64,000 nt of DNA from Spizellomyces punctatus DAOM BR117. Taxonomy: Eukaryota > Chytridiomycota > Chytridiomycetes > Spizellomycetales > Spizellomycetaceae. The translations under genes were made by a program, and so were the position numbers. This document shows, piece by piece, positions 23,966 through 39,205 of the stretch. The notes beneath the pieces are model-generated. The model did not search any database and had not been told where the DNA came from. It worked only from the letters and a program-made list of their open reading frames with translations. Location of the stretch: positions 186,001-250,000 of the forward strand of contig NW_015971546.1 of the NCBI RefSeq assembly GCF_000182565.1, in the 5' to 3' direction. How positions within the stretch are numbered: the first letter of the stretch is position 1; the number at the start of each line of letters is the position of its first letter.

Positions 23966-26241
23966 GATGTGCAAGTGGTTGTTAAAAATATGTGATAGAT
24001 GTGGAATGATAAAATATGCAAAAGGGTGCAATCAACAAAAAGGATGATAAGTGCCCCCACAGGAGAAGGACCCAAACCCGATGAAAGGTGGAAGGAATTT
24101 GCTGTTAATGGATAAACTGACCACACGGAGAAGGAGGAGGGGAAGGAATGGATCCCCCCCTATTTATCTTTTTTCTTGCTTTTGGTCTCTGGCTTCCGTT
24201 CTGCCATTTACGTCTCCCGTTTACAGCTTTTTTGGAGGAAGAAAATGACATGTTTGTCCAGCAGTGGCTGGCAGAATGCTCTCGTAGGTGAAGTCACAAT
24301 GCCGATTTCCTCGATTTCCTAAAAGTTCCTTTTGGGTTCAGAAACGACATCAGAATGAGGACGACGAGGCTATCAAATTTTGTTTGGCTCGCCTCTGATT
24401 GTTAGTTGCTCGGGTAAAGAAGATGCAATGCCCCAAAAAACGTTGTTGTTTCTCAATGTTCCACTGGGCCATCCAACCCAGCATCATCGATGACATACAA
24501 ACTGCAACACACAACACATGTGGAAATGACAGCATGGCAGAAATTTTAGTTCTTGCTGTTCCTTTTGTACAAATGTGTATTCCATGCCGTTGCAAAGCAT
24601 TTTAACGTCGCTGTGGTTGTTTGTTGCAACGGTTGCTTTTGCTGCGCATTTCACACTTACGAACACGTGTTCACGATGGTCTCTAAATGACGTGATCAAG
24701 ACCGCAAGTGTTCCTTTTTTTTTGATCTCTTTTGCTCGCAGTTGCCCCTCGCATTTGCCGAAAACGGTTTAGAGTTTCTTTTTTTTGCAAATGAACAACA
24801 GCGACAATGTTGACAATGGCGACGCAAGGAAAATGAATGCGGAATCAGTCGAGGGGTTGGACGAACACTAGCATGCCTATGGCACACACACAGAGAGACA
24901 AGGCTCAGTTTTATTGAACCTGTGGTGGTGGAGGAGGAAAAGGAAGAGGAGGAGGAGGAGGGAAGGGGGAGAGGGGAACAGCAGGCCCTCCTTCCAGCGC
25001 AACATGCCCCCGAGGTGACTCATGCTCAACAACAACTGGCAACTCGTCAACCAACATCGTCATCTATTCTCCTCTTGCAAACTGTTCCATTCATCAAGAA
25101 TAGCCATGCATCACCACAGCCGCTTGTCTCTCCTCATTTTACAAAAGATAAATAAAAAAAGGGAGAGAAAAGCAGGGGAGGAGGAAACTCATTAATAAAG
25201 TAAACAATCAGTACACTACATGTGCAAAAATCCCTTTCTTTAAAGGATCAATTAGACTCCTTTGTACAAAAATCCGTACGACAAAATGCAAGGAGAAAAT
25301 ACGCCAGAGCCGTGTGATATGTCCCCTGGCAACCTATTTGTGCTCACTGCGCACACACCCCCCATTTTCTTGTTATTTGGGGTTTCTTGAAAAGAGGTGT
25401 GTTGGAAATTTCCTATAAATTCAGGCCATTCCGGCCATTTCCCTCTCTTCCCGATATCACCTTCTTTTGCTTTGTTTGTCTCTCGCTCCCTGCTATGGAT
25501 GTTACCGCTCATTCGCTCCTGAGTTTGTCTGCATTTCTCGCTAAAATGATAATGCAAATGAAATACAGACATAACTTGGTTCGTTTGAATGGTAGCCTCT
25601 AGGCAGGGTCAGCAGAGCAAAAAGTTTTAGCAGCGCTTGTTGTTCTGTTTTGGACATTGGCTTTCAGGATTCTTTACCCTCGTCAGTACCGAGTTCGTCG
25701 TTGTCATTGCCGTATTGGATTTTTGATCAAGGACAACCACGTAACTTGGTATTTTGGAGAGTGGTAGAGTTTTCGGAATCTTTTTTGTCAGACTTGGGTC
25801 TTTGGCTGTGTCCTGCATTTGACATTGCAGTATCACAGTGAATGATGGGCTGATCTTTGAATCGCCAACTGTGCAAATTGTTGTTCACCCGCAGTAGGTC
25901 CTATGACCTCTCTCACCTTGTCCTTTCTTGACCGCTCTTCCAGCCATTTTGTTTCCTATGCCAGAACTATAGGTACCCTATCCATTTCAAAATTGTTTTC
26001 AACGAAGGTGGGCCCATCATCTAGGTGATAACGACGAGAATATGATGAACCCTACTGCCCGAGGTCTAGATAAAGTGACAAGGTGAGAGGGTAGGTAGAC
26101 AGACATCTTCGATCCTTAATAATTGACAATCTCGAATTGAGCCCTCCTAGAGTCCCTCCATATATTTCACAAGTACGTAAATATACAAATCTTTCTACAT
26201 GTTCTGCTGACATTCGTCGGGTTTAGACTATATTCAAGACC
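23966..26241. other. Long intergenic region without recognised gene
   Basis: About 2.3 kb upstream of the LPMO-like gene and downstream of TPS-TPP. Short open frames on both strands (for example 24922-25155 and 25627-25836) lack ATG starts, splice context or family signals. It holds one polypurine tract. A non-coding RNA or long regulatory region cannot be excluded. Confidence 0.5.
24930..24978 (+). repeat. Polypurine tract (49 nt)
   Basis: Every base on the + strand from 24930 to 24978 is A or G, mostly GGA/GAG units. Such tracts can form triplex or non-B DNA or arise by slippage. Confidence 0.85.
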
Positions 26242-29200
26242 CTACTCCATATTAGCCATATTACTAATCAGCTTTTCAACTTCCTTTACAGTTTCCACAT
26301 AATATGCAGCCTCAGTCTGTTTCTTGCCAACCGTTGCCGTGATCAGAGAGTCGTTACCCTCAAATTCATGCTGAAGGAACTGGAAGACCACTTCATCTGT
26401 TTTCCCATCTCCCACACAGAGGCAGTAATCCGTATCTTTTGGAGCTCCGAGATCTTTGAGGATTGCCCTTGCTGCCGTCGCCTTGTCCACCATAGACGGA
26501 CGCAATTCAAGGGTTTTATTTCCCAAGATAATCTATCAATATCCGATAAAAATGAATCGCTTTCAGTGACTGCCGTATTTCATGCATTGAAACTGTGCAC
26601 CAGCTTACCGAGACAGCCATGTGAGACAATATCTTTTCAAGATTAACTTGCAACTCTGCAGACTGCCAGCTGCCAAACTCGGGATCAGCGTTTCTGTAGT
26701 GCCATGTGAGATTAATCTCCTTCTCTTCAATGAAACTCCCTGGTGTGCGTTCCGTGTAGTGTTGGAACAATGGCCGGATTGTGTCGCGCCATGACGAGTC
26801 TACTTGGTCCACCAATGCGAGCCACCCATTGTTTGCCCGTCGTCGAAAGATTTCAACTCCCTTGCTGGTAGGCTTTCCACTGGAATCAGACGTACCGGCA
26901 GCCGTGTCGCTCTCTTCAGCTGGGATCTCATTGAACCCTTCATCCACATCAGCCTCGGGGTCCCCGAAAGCCTCTCCAAGTTTTTGAGGATGACGGTAGA
27001 AGCAACCATGCTCAGCTGAAAGTCCTACTCCTGTTTCCGAGAACCATAGGTCCAAATGCATGCGAGAGCGCCCAGATAGAATATACACAAATACATCTGG
27101 CCGCGATGATAAGCGCTTGAGTGCGTCGAGTACTGCAGAAGAAGGTTTGGCAAACTCTGGAAGCTTGTGCGTAGTGGTGAGAGTTCCGTCATAATCGAGA
27201 AAGATGATCTGCAAAATTGCAAGTCAATACAAGAGCCCTGTGCATTGTGCCATTTCAAAGAGATGCACCTTTTTCTTTTGCGATTTGCTGAATCGCGATA
27301 GCACCACATCGAATGGTAGCTTCGGCAACTTTTGAGGATCATACTGCTCGGAAACACGCTACGGCAGATGAGGCGGTAAGCTAGATGCCTCATATGTATT
27401 ATAACAGCGATTGCGGCGAGTCCTACCTGTAATTCCTTGACGAACGTCAACCCCCAGTAGGCCGCCGTATACTTTGTAACGTAGCGATATAGCTTTTGAT
27501 GATTTGCCTTTCGCACATCATCTGGCATTGTCACAGCATCATGGATAGCTTGAGCCAACTCCTCAGTGTTCCATGGGTTCACAATGATTGAGCCTACAGC
27601 ACATACTGTTACTACTGGATTCAATGCTAATATTACATAGCTTTCAAACTCACCGTTCAAGGATTGCGCCGCTCCGGCAAACTCACTTAGAATGAGCACA
27701 CCATGTCGGTCCTGCTGCGACACGATGTATTCGTAAGATACCTATAAAGCGCCATCAACAAGTCAGTCACTGGATGTTAAAAGTGTTGTTCCATCAATAC
27801 AGACCAAGTTCATGCCATCTCTTGTCGATGATACAAGACATGCATCCGCCACTGCGTACAACGATACCAACTCGTCAAACGGAACAGACTTGTGCATAAA
27901 GTGTATGGGAGCGTATTCAACAGTTCCAAAACGGCCATTGATTCGTCCAACGAGTTCGTTCACCACTCTTTGCAGATGCTGGTATTCTTCGACATCCTGC
28001 CGTGAAGGAACCGCTACCTGCACAAGAACGACCTGCATACAACGGCGAATAGAGTGCATTATTACGCAAGTCATTGCAGGCTGTCGTGTGCAGGAAATAC
28101 CTTTTCAATCCACTCGGGATGCTTTGATAAGAACAGTTCGAGTGCATGCAACTTTTGAGGAACCCCTTTGATGTAATCCAATCGATCAACTCCTACAATC
28201 AGCTTTACGCCCTTGAATTTTTCCTGAAGTCGCTTGATCCGTGATTGGATATGCTCAGTTTGTAGTCCCTACCGGATAGAACCTGCATCAGAAAGAAGCT
28301 CATCCCCATCGGTCAGTGAGCAGCACTTTTACCTGCGCAAATTTTTCCGTGTCAATTCCGATAGGAAAAGTCCCCACATGTACTACGCGGCCCTCAAACT
28401 CTACGCCATTTGGCATGGTATGCAGTCCAAGAATACGCGTGCAAGAGCTGAGGAAATGCCGTGCATAATCGTATGTATGGAATCCAATCAAGTCACAGTT
28501 GAGGACTCCAAGAAGGATTTGCTTCCGCACTGGTAAGATTCTTCATGGGCGTTAGATAGATGATTTAGAAGTATACACACGTATATAAACACACCGGTAG
28601 ATCTCGCTGGACGGAAAAGGCGTATGTAGGAAAAACCCAATCTTCACATTTTTGCGCCTCTTTTCAATGAGTTGCTCTCGCAACATCGTTGGCAACAACA
28701 TTAGATGGTAGTCCTGCACCCATATAATGTCGCCATCCTCGACCATGTCCGCCACTGCGTCCGCAAATGCGCGGTTGACCTTTTGATAGGCATCCCAGTG
28801 ATCTTCGTTAAAGTTTATTTCCCCGGGATGGTAATGGAAAAGAGGCCACAAGATACTAATGAGAAGAAACTCGTAAGAGAAGTTCCAAAGAAAGGATAAT
28901 ACACCAATATGAACCTGTTAGAGAAGCCGTTGTAGTGCATATCGGCCAATTCATCACTGACAAACACAGGTACGCATGAATGTTGCTCAATGAGTTGTTT
29001 CTTCATACTATCCTGTTGATCACGGATAACATCAAGACCTATAAAGTTCGGGAAGCATGTCAGATCCAGGCAAATATTGACTAAACAAACTAGTCACCTA
29101 CCGGGCCATCCAATCCACGTAAACTTCATCTCCTTCTTCAGACCAGATAATGCTGAAACCAGACCACCAGAGCTCATCGCAAAATTCCATCCTTCATCCT

Positions 29201-29306
29201 TCTTGGTAATCGTCACAGGCAGACGGTTTGACACAACAATAAGGCGCGACATTTCTCCTGACGCCGAGACGGGTGAAGATGGAGATTTGTCGGATGCAGC
29301 CATCAT
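26242..29306 (-). CDS. Bifunctional trehalose-6-phosphate synthase/phosphatase
   Basis: Makes trehalose: UDP-glucose plus glucose-6-phosphate to trehalose-6-phosphate (GT20), then dephosphorylation. Eleven exons: 29102-29306, 28915-29038, 28595-28855, 28333-28540, 28101-28268, 27805-28032, 27654-27741, 27427-27593, 27269-27358, 26609-27208, 26242-26532; 809 residues with every junction in phase. Synthase half (~residues 18-490) has VSNRLPVTI, TWIGWPG, HYNGFSNSILWPLFHY, WVQDYHLMLLP, VGVDRLDYIKG and RDGMNLVSYE. Phosphatase half (from ~514) is a HAD domain with FLDYDGTLT (Asp518/Asp520), SGRSRMHLD and GDGKTDEVVF. Both active sites look intact, so the protein should do both steps, unlike yeast Tps2, which has lost synthase activity. 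ATG at 29306 (or 29303). Confidence 0.95.
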
Positions 29307-30379
29307 TGGTTTCACCAAGAATGTGGTACTTGTTTAAGCGTACTTGGCAAAGTTCCAGTATGTTTATAGTCGGTGCACTGGACCCTGCCGCTCTTGAATA
29401 AGGGAAGGAAAGGGTGCTTGTCTCGTCTATCTCTTGAAAACGAAATAGCACACTCGCAAATGTAAAAAGGCTGTCAAGACTGCTGAAATTGAAATATCCC
29501 AAACTGAGAGGATATCAGCGATACTCTAGCAAAATTCCGTCGTTGCACACTATATTTCACCTCAAGAAGCAGCAGGCAAAAGATGTTTCGTTGCCGTTAA
29601 GGTACAGAAGGAGTTGGAAAGATGGAGAACTGACGTCAACACGCGGTTTGCCCAAATGCAATCCAGTGAGAATCACGTGCGCCCATCAAGCCACGAAGAG
29701 CGAAATTGCGTTTCGAAACTCGCTGGATGCATTCGCGGGTTCGGCCAGACTTTTGAGCAGAAGAGCACTCAGATCACCGAATGGTAAACGATGGAGAGCG
29801 CCCACTATATCGTTCACTATTTCCATCCTCGTTCATGTTTTCGGTGTGGTGCCTGCCTCACAAATCTCTTCAAAGACTACAATTATGATCTGATTTGATC
29901 AGATCTGAACAGTTTTTGTGGATGGGCTTGCATATATGCAGCTCAACCGATTGTCCTGGATTACCGCATATGTGGGGGGGGCATCATTTCAATGCCCGCT
30001 CGATGTACATCAGATACTGACTTGATAGCAAGGATTTCGATAGTATTGGCAGGCATTTACCTGTGCGGTTTTGCACAAGCAATGCATTGTTTGGGATGCT
30101 ATGAACGAAAGGACAGTCGCTAGCATTAATTGAATATAACACCTTTTTTCTCCAGCTCACGGATTTGCTTGGTTCTGCTCTTTCAAAAAGGCAGGTATCT
30201 TTTTGAGCAATATCCAATCTTGCAGGATTTCGAGTTGAGTGAACTTGCCACGGTGAGCTACAACACCCTGTCCGCGCAGTGGCACAGCCATCCATGCGTC
30301 AGTCAACGCCTCAACTTACCCCACACCTCCCGCTTTGGTGTACTCATCCTCAACTTGAACTCTGATCTATCCCTTCATC
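29307..30379. promoter_or_regulatory. Divergent intergenic region (TPS-TPP / prolidase)
   Basis: About 1.1 kb between two gene starts. An open frame at 29489-29893 (+) begins at TTG and has no domain. A run of eight G lies near 29970. No regulatory site could be assigned. Confidence 0.35.
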
Positions 30380-31965
30380 ATGTCCTCAACATACGGTCAA
30401 CAATGCGCATCAACAAATCGCCAGAAACTGCTGCGAAATCTTCAAGCAGCCGGTGTTAGCGGCGTGGTCTATCTTCGGGGCATGGAAACAACCGAACGAA
30501 AATGGACTGACGCTGAAATGCCCTTCAGACAGGAAAGCAATTTCTTTTACCTTACAGGTGCCACGGAAGCAGACTGTCACTTCATCCTTGACATTGGCAC
30601 GAGTGAGAACCATCTGTTTATTCCCAAGTATGGAGAGGACTATGCCTTGTGGTGTGGCAATCCTCCGACTGTTGCGGATGTGAAGGCTAAATACGGAGTA
30701 GACCACGCTGGGACTGCCGAGGATATTTTGAGGGTATTAGAGAAGCTGAATCCGGGAAAGGTTCATATCCTTGACCAAGAGCAGAATCTGAGTGCTCTGG
30801 GAGACTGGAAAGGAAAGGCGGACAAGGGTTCTTTGAAAAAGTAAGTTGAAAGTGTGGTTGAACGTCAAAGCTCGCACGCAATAGATCTGATCAGCTTGTC
30901 GGCCTATCCCACAGAGCCATAATTGATGCACGCGTCATCAAAAGCGAAGCCGAAATTGCATTAATGCGGAAAGCTGCCAAAATCAGCGGGGACGCCCACA
31001 TTGCATTGATGAAAGCCGTTCGACCTGGAAAGGACACCGAACGTCAACTCCATGCGTTATTCGAATACGAATGCTTCCGCAACGGGTAGGCTCTCGTCAT
31101 GATGTAATGAGGGCAGGCTTGTAACCTCCTAATCTCGTCTTATATGTACCTTTTTAGTGGCCGCTTCCAAGCGTATACACCAATTGTTGCATCAGGCCGA
31201 AATGGGAGCGTCCTCCACTACGTCAATAATACTGACCCTGTCACCTCTGAGAAGAGAGATATGCTTTTGGTGGATGCTGCTTGCGAGTACGAATGCTACG
31301 CTGCGGATATCACCAGGACGTACCCTGTCGGAGGCAAGTTTGAAGGAGATTGGAAGACTACATATGAGATTTGTTTAGACATGCAAAAGGTATGCTCGCT
31401 TCTCGTACTCGGCACAGGGTAGGATGTTACTCAGATTACTCGGTTACAGGCCGTGTTGCGGGCTATCAAAGCCGGAGTGGAATGGGAAGACATGCACCGT
31501 CTGGCGAATAAAGTCGCCGCGGAAGGCCTCTTAAAAGCGGGCATCGCCAAAGGCACACTCGAGGACCTCCTTGGCAACCACATTCCAAACATCTTTTTTC
31601 CACACGGCCTGGGGCACCTTATTGGCCTTGACGTTCACGACGTTGGAGGTTACCCCGAAGGCGTGTCGCGCATCCCAGAACCTGGCCTACGGTACCTTCG
31701 TATGCGCCGAAAGTTGGAAGCAGGCATGGTAGTCACCGTGGAACCAGGGATCTATTTCGTTGATCCCATACTGGATGCTGCCCTGGCCAACCCTACTCAA
31801 CGACAATTTTTGAACGTGGAGGTGTTGGAGAGGTTTAGGCGGAATGTTGGAGGTGTGAGGATTGAGGATGATGTTGTAGTTACAGAGGATGGAATTGAGA
31901 ATCTGACGGGATGGGTGCCAAAGGAGATAGCGGATATCGAAGCCGTTATGGCTGGAGCGAAATGA
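30380..31965 (+). CDS. Xaa-Pro dipeptidase (prolidase, peptidase M24B)
   Basis: Cleaves X-Pro dipeptides in the cytosol. Exons 30380-30840, 30915-31085, 31158-31389, 31450-31965; 459 residues, near the usual length. The N-terminal aminopeptidase-P domain contains [14 protein letters not shown]. The pita-bread catalytic domain shows the metal ligands in order: [19 protein letters not shown] (two Asp), the His in [18 protein letters not shown], the Glu in VTVEPGIYF and the Glu in [13 protein letters not shown]. All five are present, so the enzyme should be active with Mn or similar. No signal peptide. Close relatives include eukaryotic PEPD and fungal Xaa-Pro aminopeptidases. Confidence 0.94.
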
Positions 31966-32131
31966 AGATTTTGATATATTTCGACAACGGCAGTTTAGAA
32001 TCTCACAATGCTTAACCAGCAATTTGAATGCATGAGTGGTGACCTATTACGCATTACTGCGATTTCTATGTCTAGAGAGGATATCAAGTCTAGAGTTGGG
32101 TTTCCTTACCGGTAGATGATCAATAATGTAC

Positions 32132-32527
32132 TTAGATAGGGACGTGCCATAATAGCGCATTCATCTTTGAACACTCTTTTGAAGTGTTTGAGGCTACTTT
32201 TGTGCCGCCCACTTGAGGACCCACCAAATTATCTTCGTACCGTTCATATCGCTGGGTTCTAACTACATTCTTCTGTGAGAGTACCCTTTTATTGAGAAAA
32301 GCTATTAAATTTGAGACTTCACATGAGGTTTGTCCCATCGTGTCCGTTTCTGATCTCGGCGGACTAGGTAGCTGTCGCGGCTTTTTCAAAAAGTTTCTGG
32401 TCAAAGACCAAACTTGCAACTGAGTGCACTTTCGAGAGCTGTCCTCAGCCAACCCTATTTTCACATAACTTACGTTTATGTCATCAAGACCTGGAATACA
32501 TGCAGTTGAACCCTGCAGTCTCACCAT
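32132..32527 (-). CDS. Small hypothetical protein
   Basis: ATG at 32527 opens a frame that is uninterrupted to the stop at 32132. A strong GTAAGT donor and CAG acceptor inside it define a 54-nt intron (32420-32473), a multiple of three, so the frame is kept with or without splicing: 113 or 131 residues. The composition is protein-like (basic, Ser/Lys-rich; segment SNLIAFLNKRVLSQKNVVRT). No signal peptide, membrane segment or recognised domain. Convergent with the prolidase gene and divergent from the CDKL kinase. The gene could still be spurious. Confidence 0.45.
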   Translation of the reverse strand: MVRLQGSTACIPGLDDINVSYVKIGLAEDSSRKCTQLQVWSLTRNFLKKPRQLPSPPRSETDTMGQTSCEVSNLIAFLNKRVLSQKNVVRTQRYERYEDNLVGPQVGGTKVASNTSKECSKMNALLWHVPI

Positions 32528-35040
<2,513 letters not shown>

Positions 35041-35349
35041 GCCAAGTGTTAGTTTCAAAGAAGCCATGACGTTCGTTTGGACGGAGATATATGTTTATAT
35101 ATACCAGTTATGGGCATTGACCTCCTCCTTACAATCTACTCTTTCCGATCTATGTACATCCAGACTGAAGTTCAGTCAAACTATTGCTACAGATGGGCGG
35201 CGACCCGCCAACTTTGCCTATCACGGTGAACTAACACCAGAAAATCGCTCTAAATAATGTGCACGCATTTTGGGGCTGCGCGCATACGCATTAAGGATTT
35301 GTTTTGCATCTACACCAGGGAATTCAGTCGTCGATGCTACCATAATACT
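35041..35349. other. Intergenic between convergent genes
   Basis: 309 bp. On the minus strand an open frame here (about 35230-35340) could be a last exon of the deubiquitinase if a very short 36-nt intron were spliced; otherwise it is 3' flank. Confidence 0.5.
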
Positions 35350-38300
35350 CTAGTACAAGAACAATGCCCTACCTGTTGCTTTCACATAAATCAAGGCGTA
35401 AGCATTTGCTGTTGATCCAGTTGTATCCGAAAACACATCCGATTCGGACACCTGTAGAAGGTTGACAAAGGGACAAATCAAGCTATAAGGAACATCCTGT
35501 ACCTTGGATACGACGGAATCGTCAAACTTCAGCCATCTGTCGTTCTCCTCGTCGTAAATATATGTCCAGTAATGTCCGAAGGAGGCTTCGCCTAAGCATA
35601 GCAGTCAGAAGGGTCGTTGGAGGAGTGCAATCGAAATAGGCAAGCACGTACCAAGATGGATGAAAACAGCGTGCAGTTTGTACTCCAGCTGCTTCATGTC
35701 CGCAGACGAAGCCACCTCGCCAATATCTGTCGGCAAACCTGAGTGGAGAACACGTTACATGTTACGCTCCCAGTTCCTTGAAAACCATTTGATCTAACCA
35801 TTTTCTTCGTCGGTTAGCATCGTATCTTTTCCTGACACGCCATCGTCCTATTTTCCAGTACAATCTCAGTCTTCAGGCAGAGTTCAGTACGTACAAGCTC
35901 CTAACCTGCGTTGTTGGGTCACTGTCCCCGTCAAGCTTCGTGGAATGGTCTCCCAATACATGATCACTCCCTCTTCCTTCCCGACATTCGGCATGATATC
36001 GATCCAAATATATTGTCTTATGATATCGCAGGTAATCATTTGATTTATAGGCCTGATTCTTTTCGCGATCGTATTTTACTCGCTATAACAAGCAGTCAGC
36101 ATTCCAAGTTGGGAGAGTATTGCACTTGGAGTTGAACTTAACTCTTATCTGCACAGTCAAGACAGGAGGGGCTTCCAAAATAAACAATTCCTTCTGCGCC
36201 TCTTTTCCTTCCAGATCTACCTGATTCCGACATACGAGCCAAGTGTGAGAATCAGCCTATTTCTCAGGACTATAGAATAAAACACCTGTCCCACTCACCT
36301 GTGTCGTCTCAAAGTAGGCATCCAATGCGGTGTACAGATCTTCCTTCACCTCAACAATTAGATGACTAAACTCCTCGCTCTTATAGCTTGTATTCGGCTC
36401 TCCAGTGGGATTCGAATATCTCAAGGTTTGCTTGGTCTTGCCGAAAAATAACCTAAAGACGCTTCTGAGCAGTGCTGGAAGATTCTTGCTTCTCGATATG
36501 CTCACATACCGTTTGACAAGGTTGGTCTGCACTTCAGCTGGTACGAGCACAGTCTCCAGCAAATCCAGGATATTATCCATTGACTCTATGATGAAATGCA
36601 TAAACCCCAGCCAACATTCCAGTGGCAGTCATTTTGGCTCACCACTGATGTCTTGCTGTTGTCCAAACAAGTTCTCATTATTGAGTGCAATTTCTGCCAG
36701 TCGCTTAGGAGGTTCAACGCTTGCAGTGTCCGTCCAGATAAGGTCGGTGAAGAGGCGTTGAAGCTGCTGAACAACTGCATACAAATCAGGCTGCGTTTAC
36801 ACCGTCAGAGACTGCATTGAGGCTCACATTCAGCCGATCTTTGTCGTTTTTGCTCCTGCTCTCCGTTGAAGGTCTCAGATTTGAAATCTATGACAGCATC
36901 ACGGAGAGGTCGGATAGTGAAATATAACTGGAGATTACGGGAAAAGGGAACCATCAATCATCCGCGCGCACAAGGACCATGCAAAAAGAAACAAACCTGG
37001 AGTAGGGAGTTTAGATAACACCTGCAATGGAATTCTGGTCAGTGGATGTATAGAATGCAGAACTGGAACTTCACACTTACGTGTTTCCAATATTTTGCAT
37101 CCCCGCTGGGCTGAAAAATAATAATTAAACAGGTATCGTGGTTGGTCAATGAAGTACCGGAGGCAACTTACAGGTCCGTGACACCAATGTCCATAGGCGC
37201 CGCGTCCTGGACAAAGTGCTGGCCAGTCTCCAAGAAATGCTGAAGCACAGAACTGTCCCGGGCGATGGCAATGCTTTTGAGTGCCTCCTTAAGTTCTCGT
37301 TCTTTCTGGAGTTGATTAGTAGCCTATACTAGCTTTTAGAACGACAAAGAAGCGGTACGATGATCGAATTGGACTTACAGAGCGTGCATACGCAATTATC
37401 ACCATGTCATCCGAAGCATCTTTCACCAATCCGAACATCGCATACGCGGCTTGAACCTCAGCTTCATAAGGTATGCCTTTAGACCTCTCCACAACAACGA
37501 GTTCTTGTAAATCGTTACTATTTCGTGCCTGTGCAATTTCGGCCACCGCATGCTAAGTCGCCAAGTCTCATGTGAGCTTTCCACTATGGACCGGCAAGCA
37601 GAAGACGAGGCTTAGCATCCACAGCCTACCAGATATGTGGGTAACCCTTTTGGGTCCTCCCTTTGCAGGATTGAATACATCCATTGTATATTCTTTATGC
37701 TGGTATCGGTTGCGTCCCTGGACATGTGGCGCCGTTAGAAGGAATGGTCGGTTCCTTGATTCAAGGGGCCCTTACCTAGTAAGACCCAAAGTTTGATGAT
37801 GTTTCGTAAGGTCTCCATTTGAATCCGCATTAAGGCTTTTCAGTCGCGCCACTATGTCGGACCCTGCGTCTGCTTGAACTGAAATGTAGCCAATGAGCGA
37901 CAGTTTGCTTTCAGACCATTCACAAGATGCCAAGAGTTCGAGCGACGTACATTTACTACCGATAAGAGAGCATATCGAGACAGTAGCACAGGTGAAATTT
38001 AGCCAGTCGTCATTGGAACCTATTGTTGTTTGTCGGCGTTATGGTCCGCCAGCAAGGAAAAGGTGACTCTCAGAATGCATGGAGCAGACCTGGAGGTCCT
38101 TCTTTTTTCCATCTTTGAAACTGAACTTCTTGGTATGCAAACTGAAGTCTATTGTCACCCTCGGGTAGCTCTTGTGGTATAAAGTGTCTAGTGATAGAAT
38201 CGTACATGTAGCCAAGCTGGCTAAAGATGAAAGAGCTGTGGGGGCACCAGAGAAGATTAGGGAATATGAATCATGACCAGCCATCCACTTTCATTTGAGT

Positions 38301-38894
38301 ATCCAGTTAACGAAACGGCACCTGTGCTCATTGTATCCGATCCAACTGGAGAACGCCCTATTTTCGACATTGATGTTCCTTCGTACCTTGTTCTTGACCA
38401 TGTCCTCCAAATATTTGGAGAATATCTTTAATCCATTAAGCTGATGCCGTATCTCTTTACCGGCAAACAGCTTCTGAAGGGTTTGCAGTGGAACTATTGG
38501 CCAATTGAGTCGGCATTCTACCAGTTTGCTGCATTGGCAACAGCTCGCCACAAATTCCGTTCCACTACTCGCTTCATGCACATGGAAATGATGGCAAGGG
38601 GCATCGGTCGAAGGGCACTCTGAAGTCCCAGCAGAATTTATCACCTCCAGGTGCACCGAGCAGTCCTTGCAGATATATGACACTGCCAACGAATTAGGTG
38701 GTTCGCACCGGAAGAAATGATGAATCTGGCAAGAAGATGCAAGAACTGAACGTGAGAGTGTAAGCAACAGTAGGGTGGGCGACATGAAGCGCACGGGCGG
38801 CGAGTCGGTGGTCATGTTTGGCAAGCCGATCTTTGAAGATCGCGCGTAGCGATTGTTGACGAACCTCGCTAGTTGGCAATGGGGGACACCTCAT
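35350..38894 (-). CDS. UBP2/USP25-28-like ubiquitin carboxyl-terminal hydrolase
   Basis: Removes ubiquitin from proteins. Nineteen exons: 38784-38894, 38322-38725, 38090-38235, 37776-38019, 37630-37717, 37379-37552, 37172-37305, 37081-37110, 36997-37021, 36828-36927, 36643-36774, 36510-36585, 36299-36452, 36143-36220, 35906-36082, 35799-35847, 35652-35738, 35503-35591, 35350-35451; 799 residues. N-terminal ~120 residues hold a Cys/His-rich patch (FRCEPP, YICKDC, CCQCSKLVEC), probably zinc-binding. The peptidase domain starts PAGMQNIGNTCYLNSLLQ with nucleophile Cys445; EEFSHLIVEVKEDLYTALDA and QIRRVKYDREKNQAYKSND follow; catalytic His743 is in FGHYWTYIYD. The arrangement fits yeast Ubp2 and USP25/28. 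The first intron donor (GTCGCC) and the last few residues are uncertain. Exons 8 and 9 are only 30 and 25 nt. Confidence 0.9.
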
Positions 38895-39205
38895 GGGTGG
38901 TAATTCACGTGGGCAGGAATTTGGTGATGAACCTTTGCTCGTTGCTTTTAACTAATCTTCGATTGCACATACTGCTCCAATTAAAAAAAAAATATATATA
39001 GGCTCAATATTGGAAATGCAGCAGTAGGTATTATCGTTTGAATTTCACACGTAGCAAAGGTAACTGGAATCGGAAAGTATCATCAATTGTAATCTACCGG
39101 GCAACAATATTCATGTATGTGGGACTAATTTGGCGGATACTCTTCCCACCATTAACAAAGGTTTATCCTCCTTCTAATATCAGATGTTAGGAAGAAGGCA
39201 GATAA
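38895..39205. other. Intergenic, AT-rich
   Basis: 311 bp upstream of the deubiquitinase, with an A/AT run near 38985. Nothing recognised. Confidence 0.5.

Noticed and set aside
23312-23995. 227-codon open frame on the + strand
   Set aside because: Opposite strand of the LPMO-like gene, whose own frame has a signal peptide, splice sites and conserved motifs.
29489-29893. 134-codon open frame on the + strand
   Set aside because: Starts at TTG, has no recognised domain, and lies in a divergent promoter region.
35230-35385. Extra last exon for the deubiquitinase through a 36-nt intron
   Set aside because: The peptide looks protein-like, but the intron would be much shorter than nearly all others in the window; kept only as an alternative.
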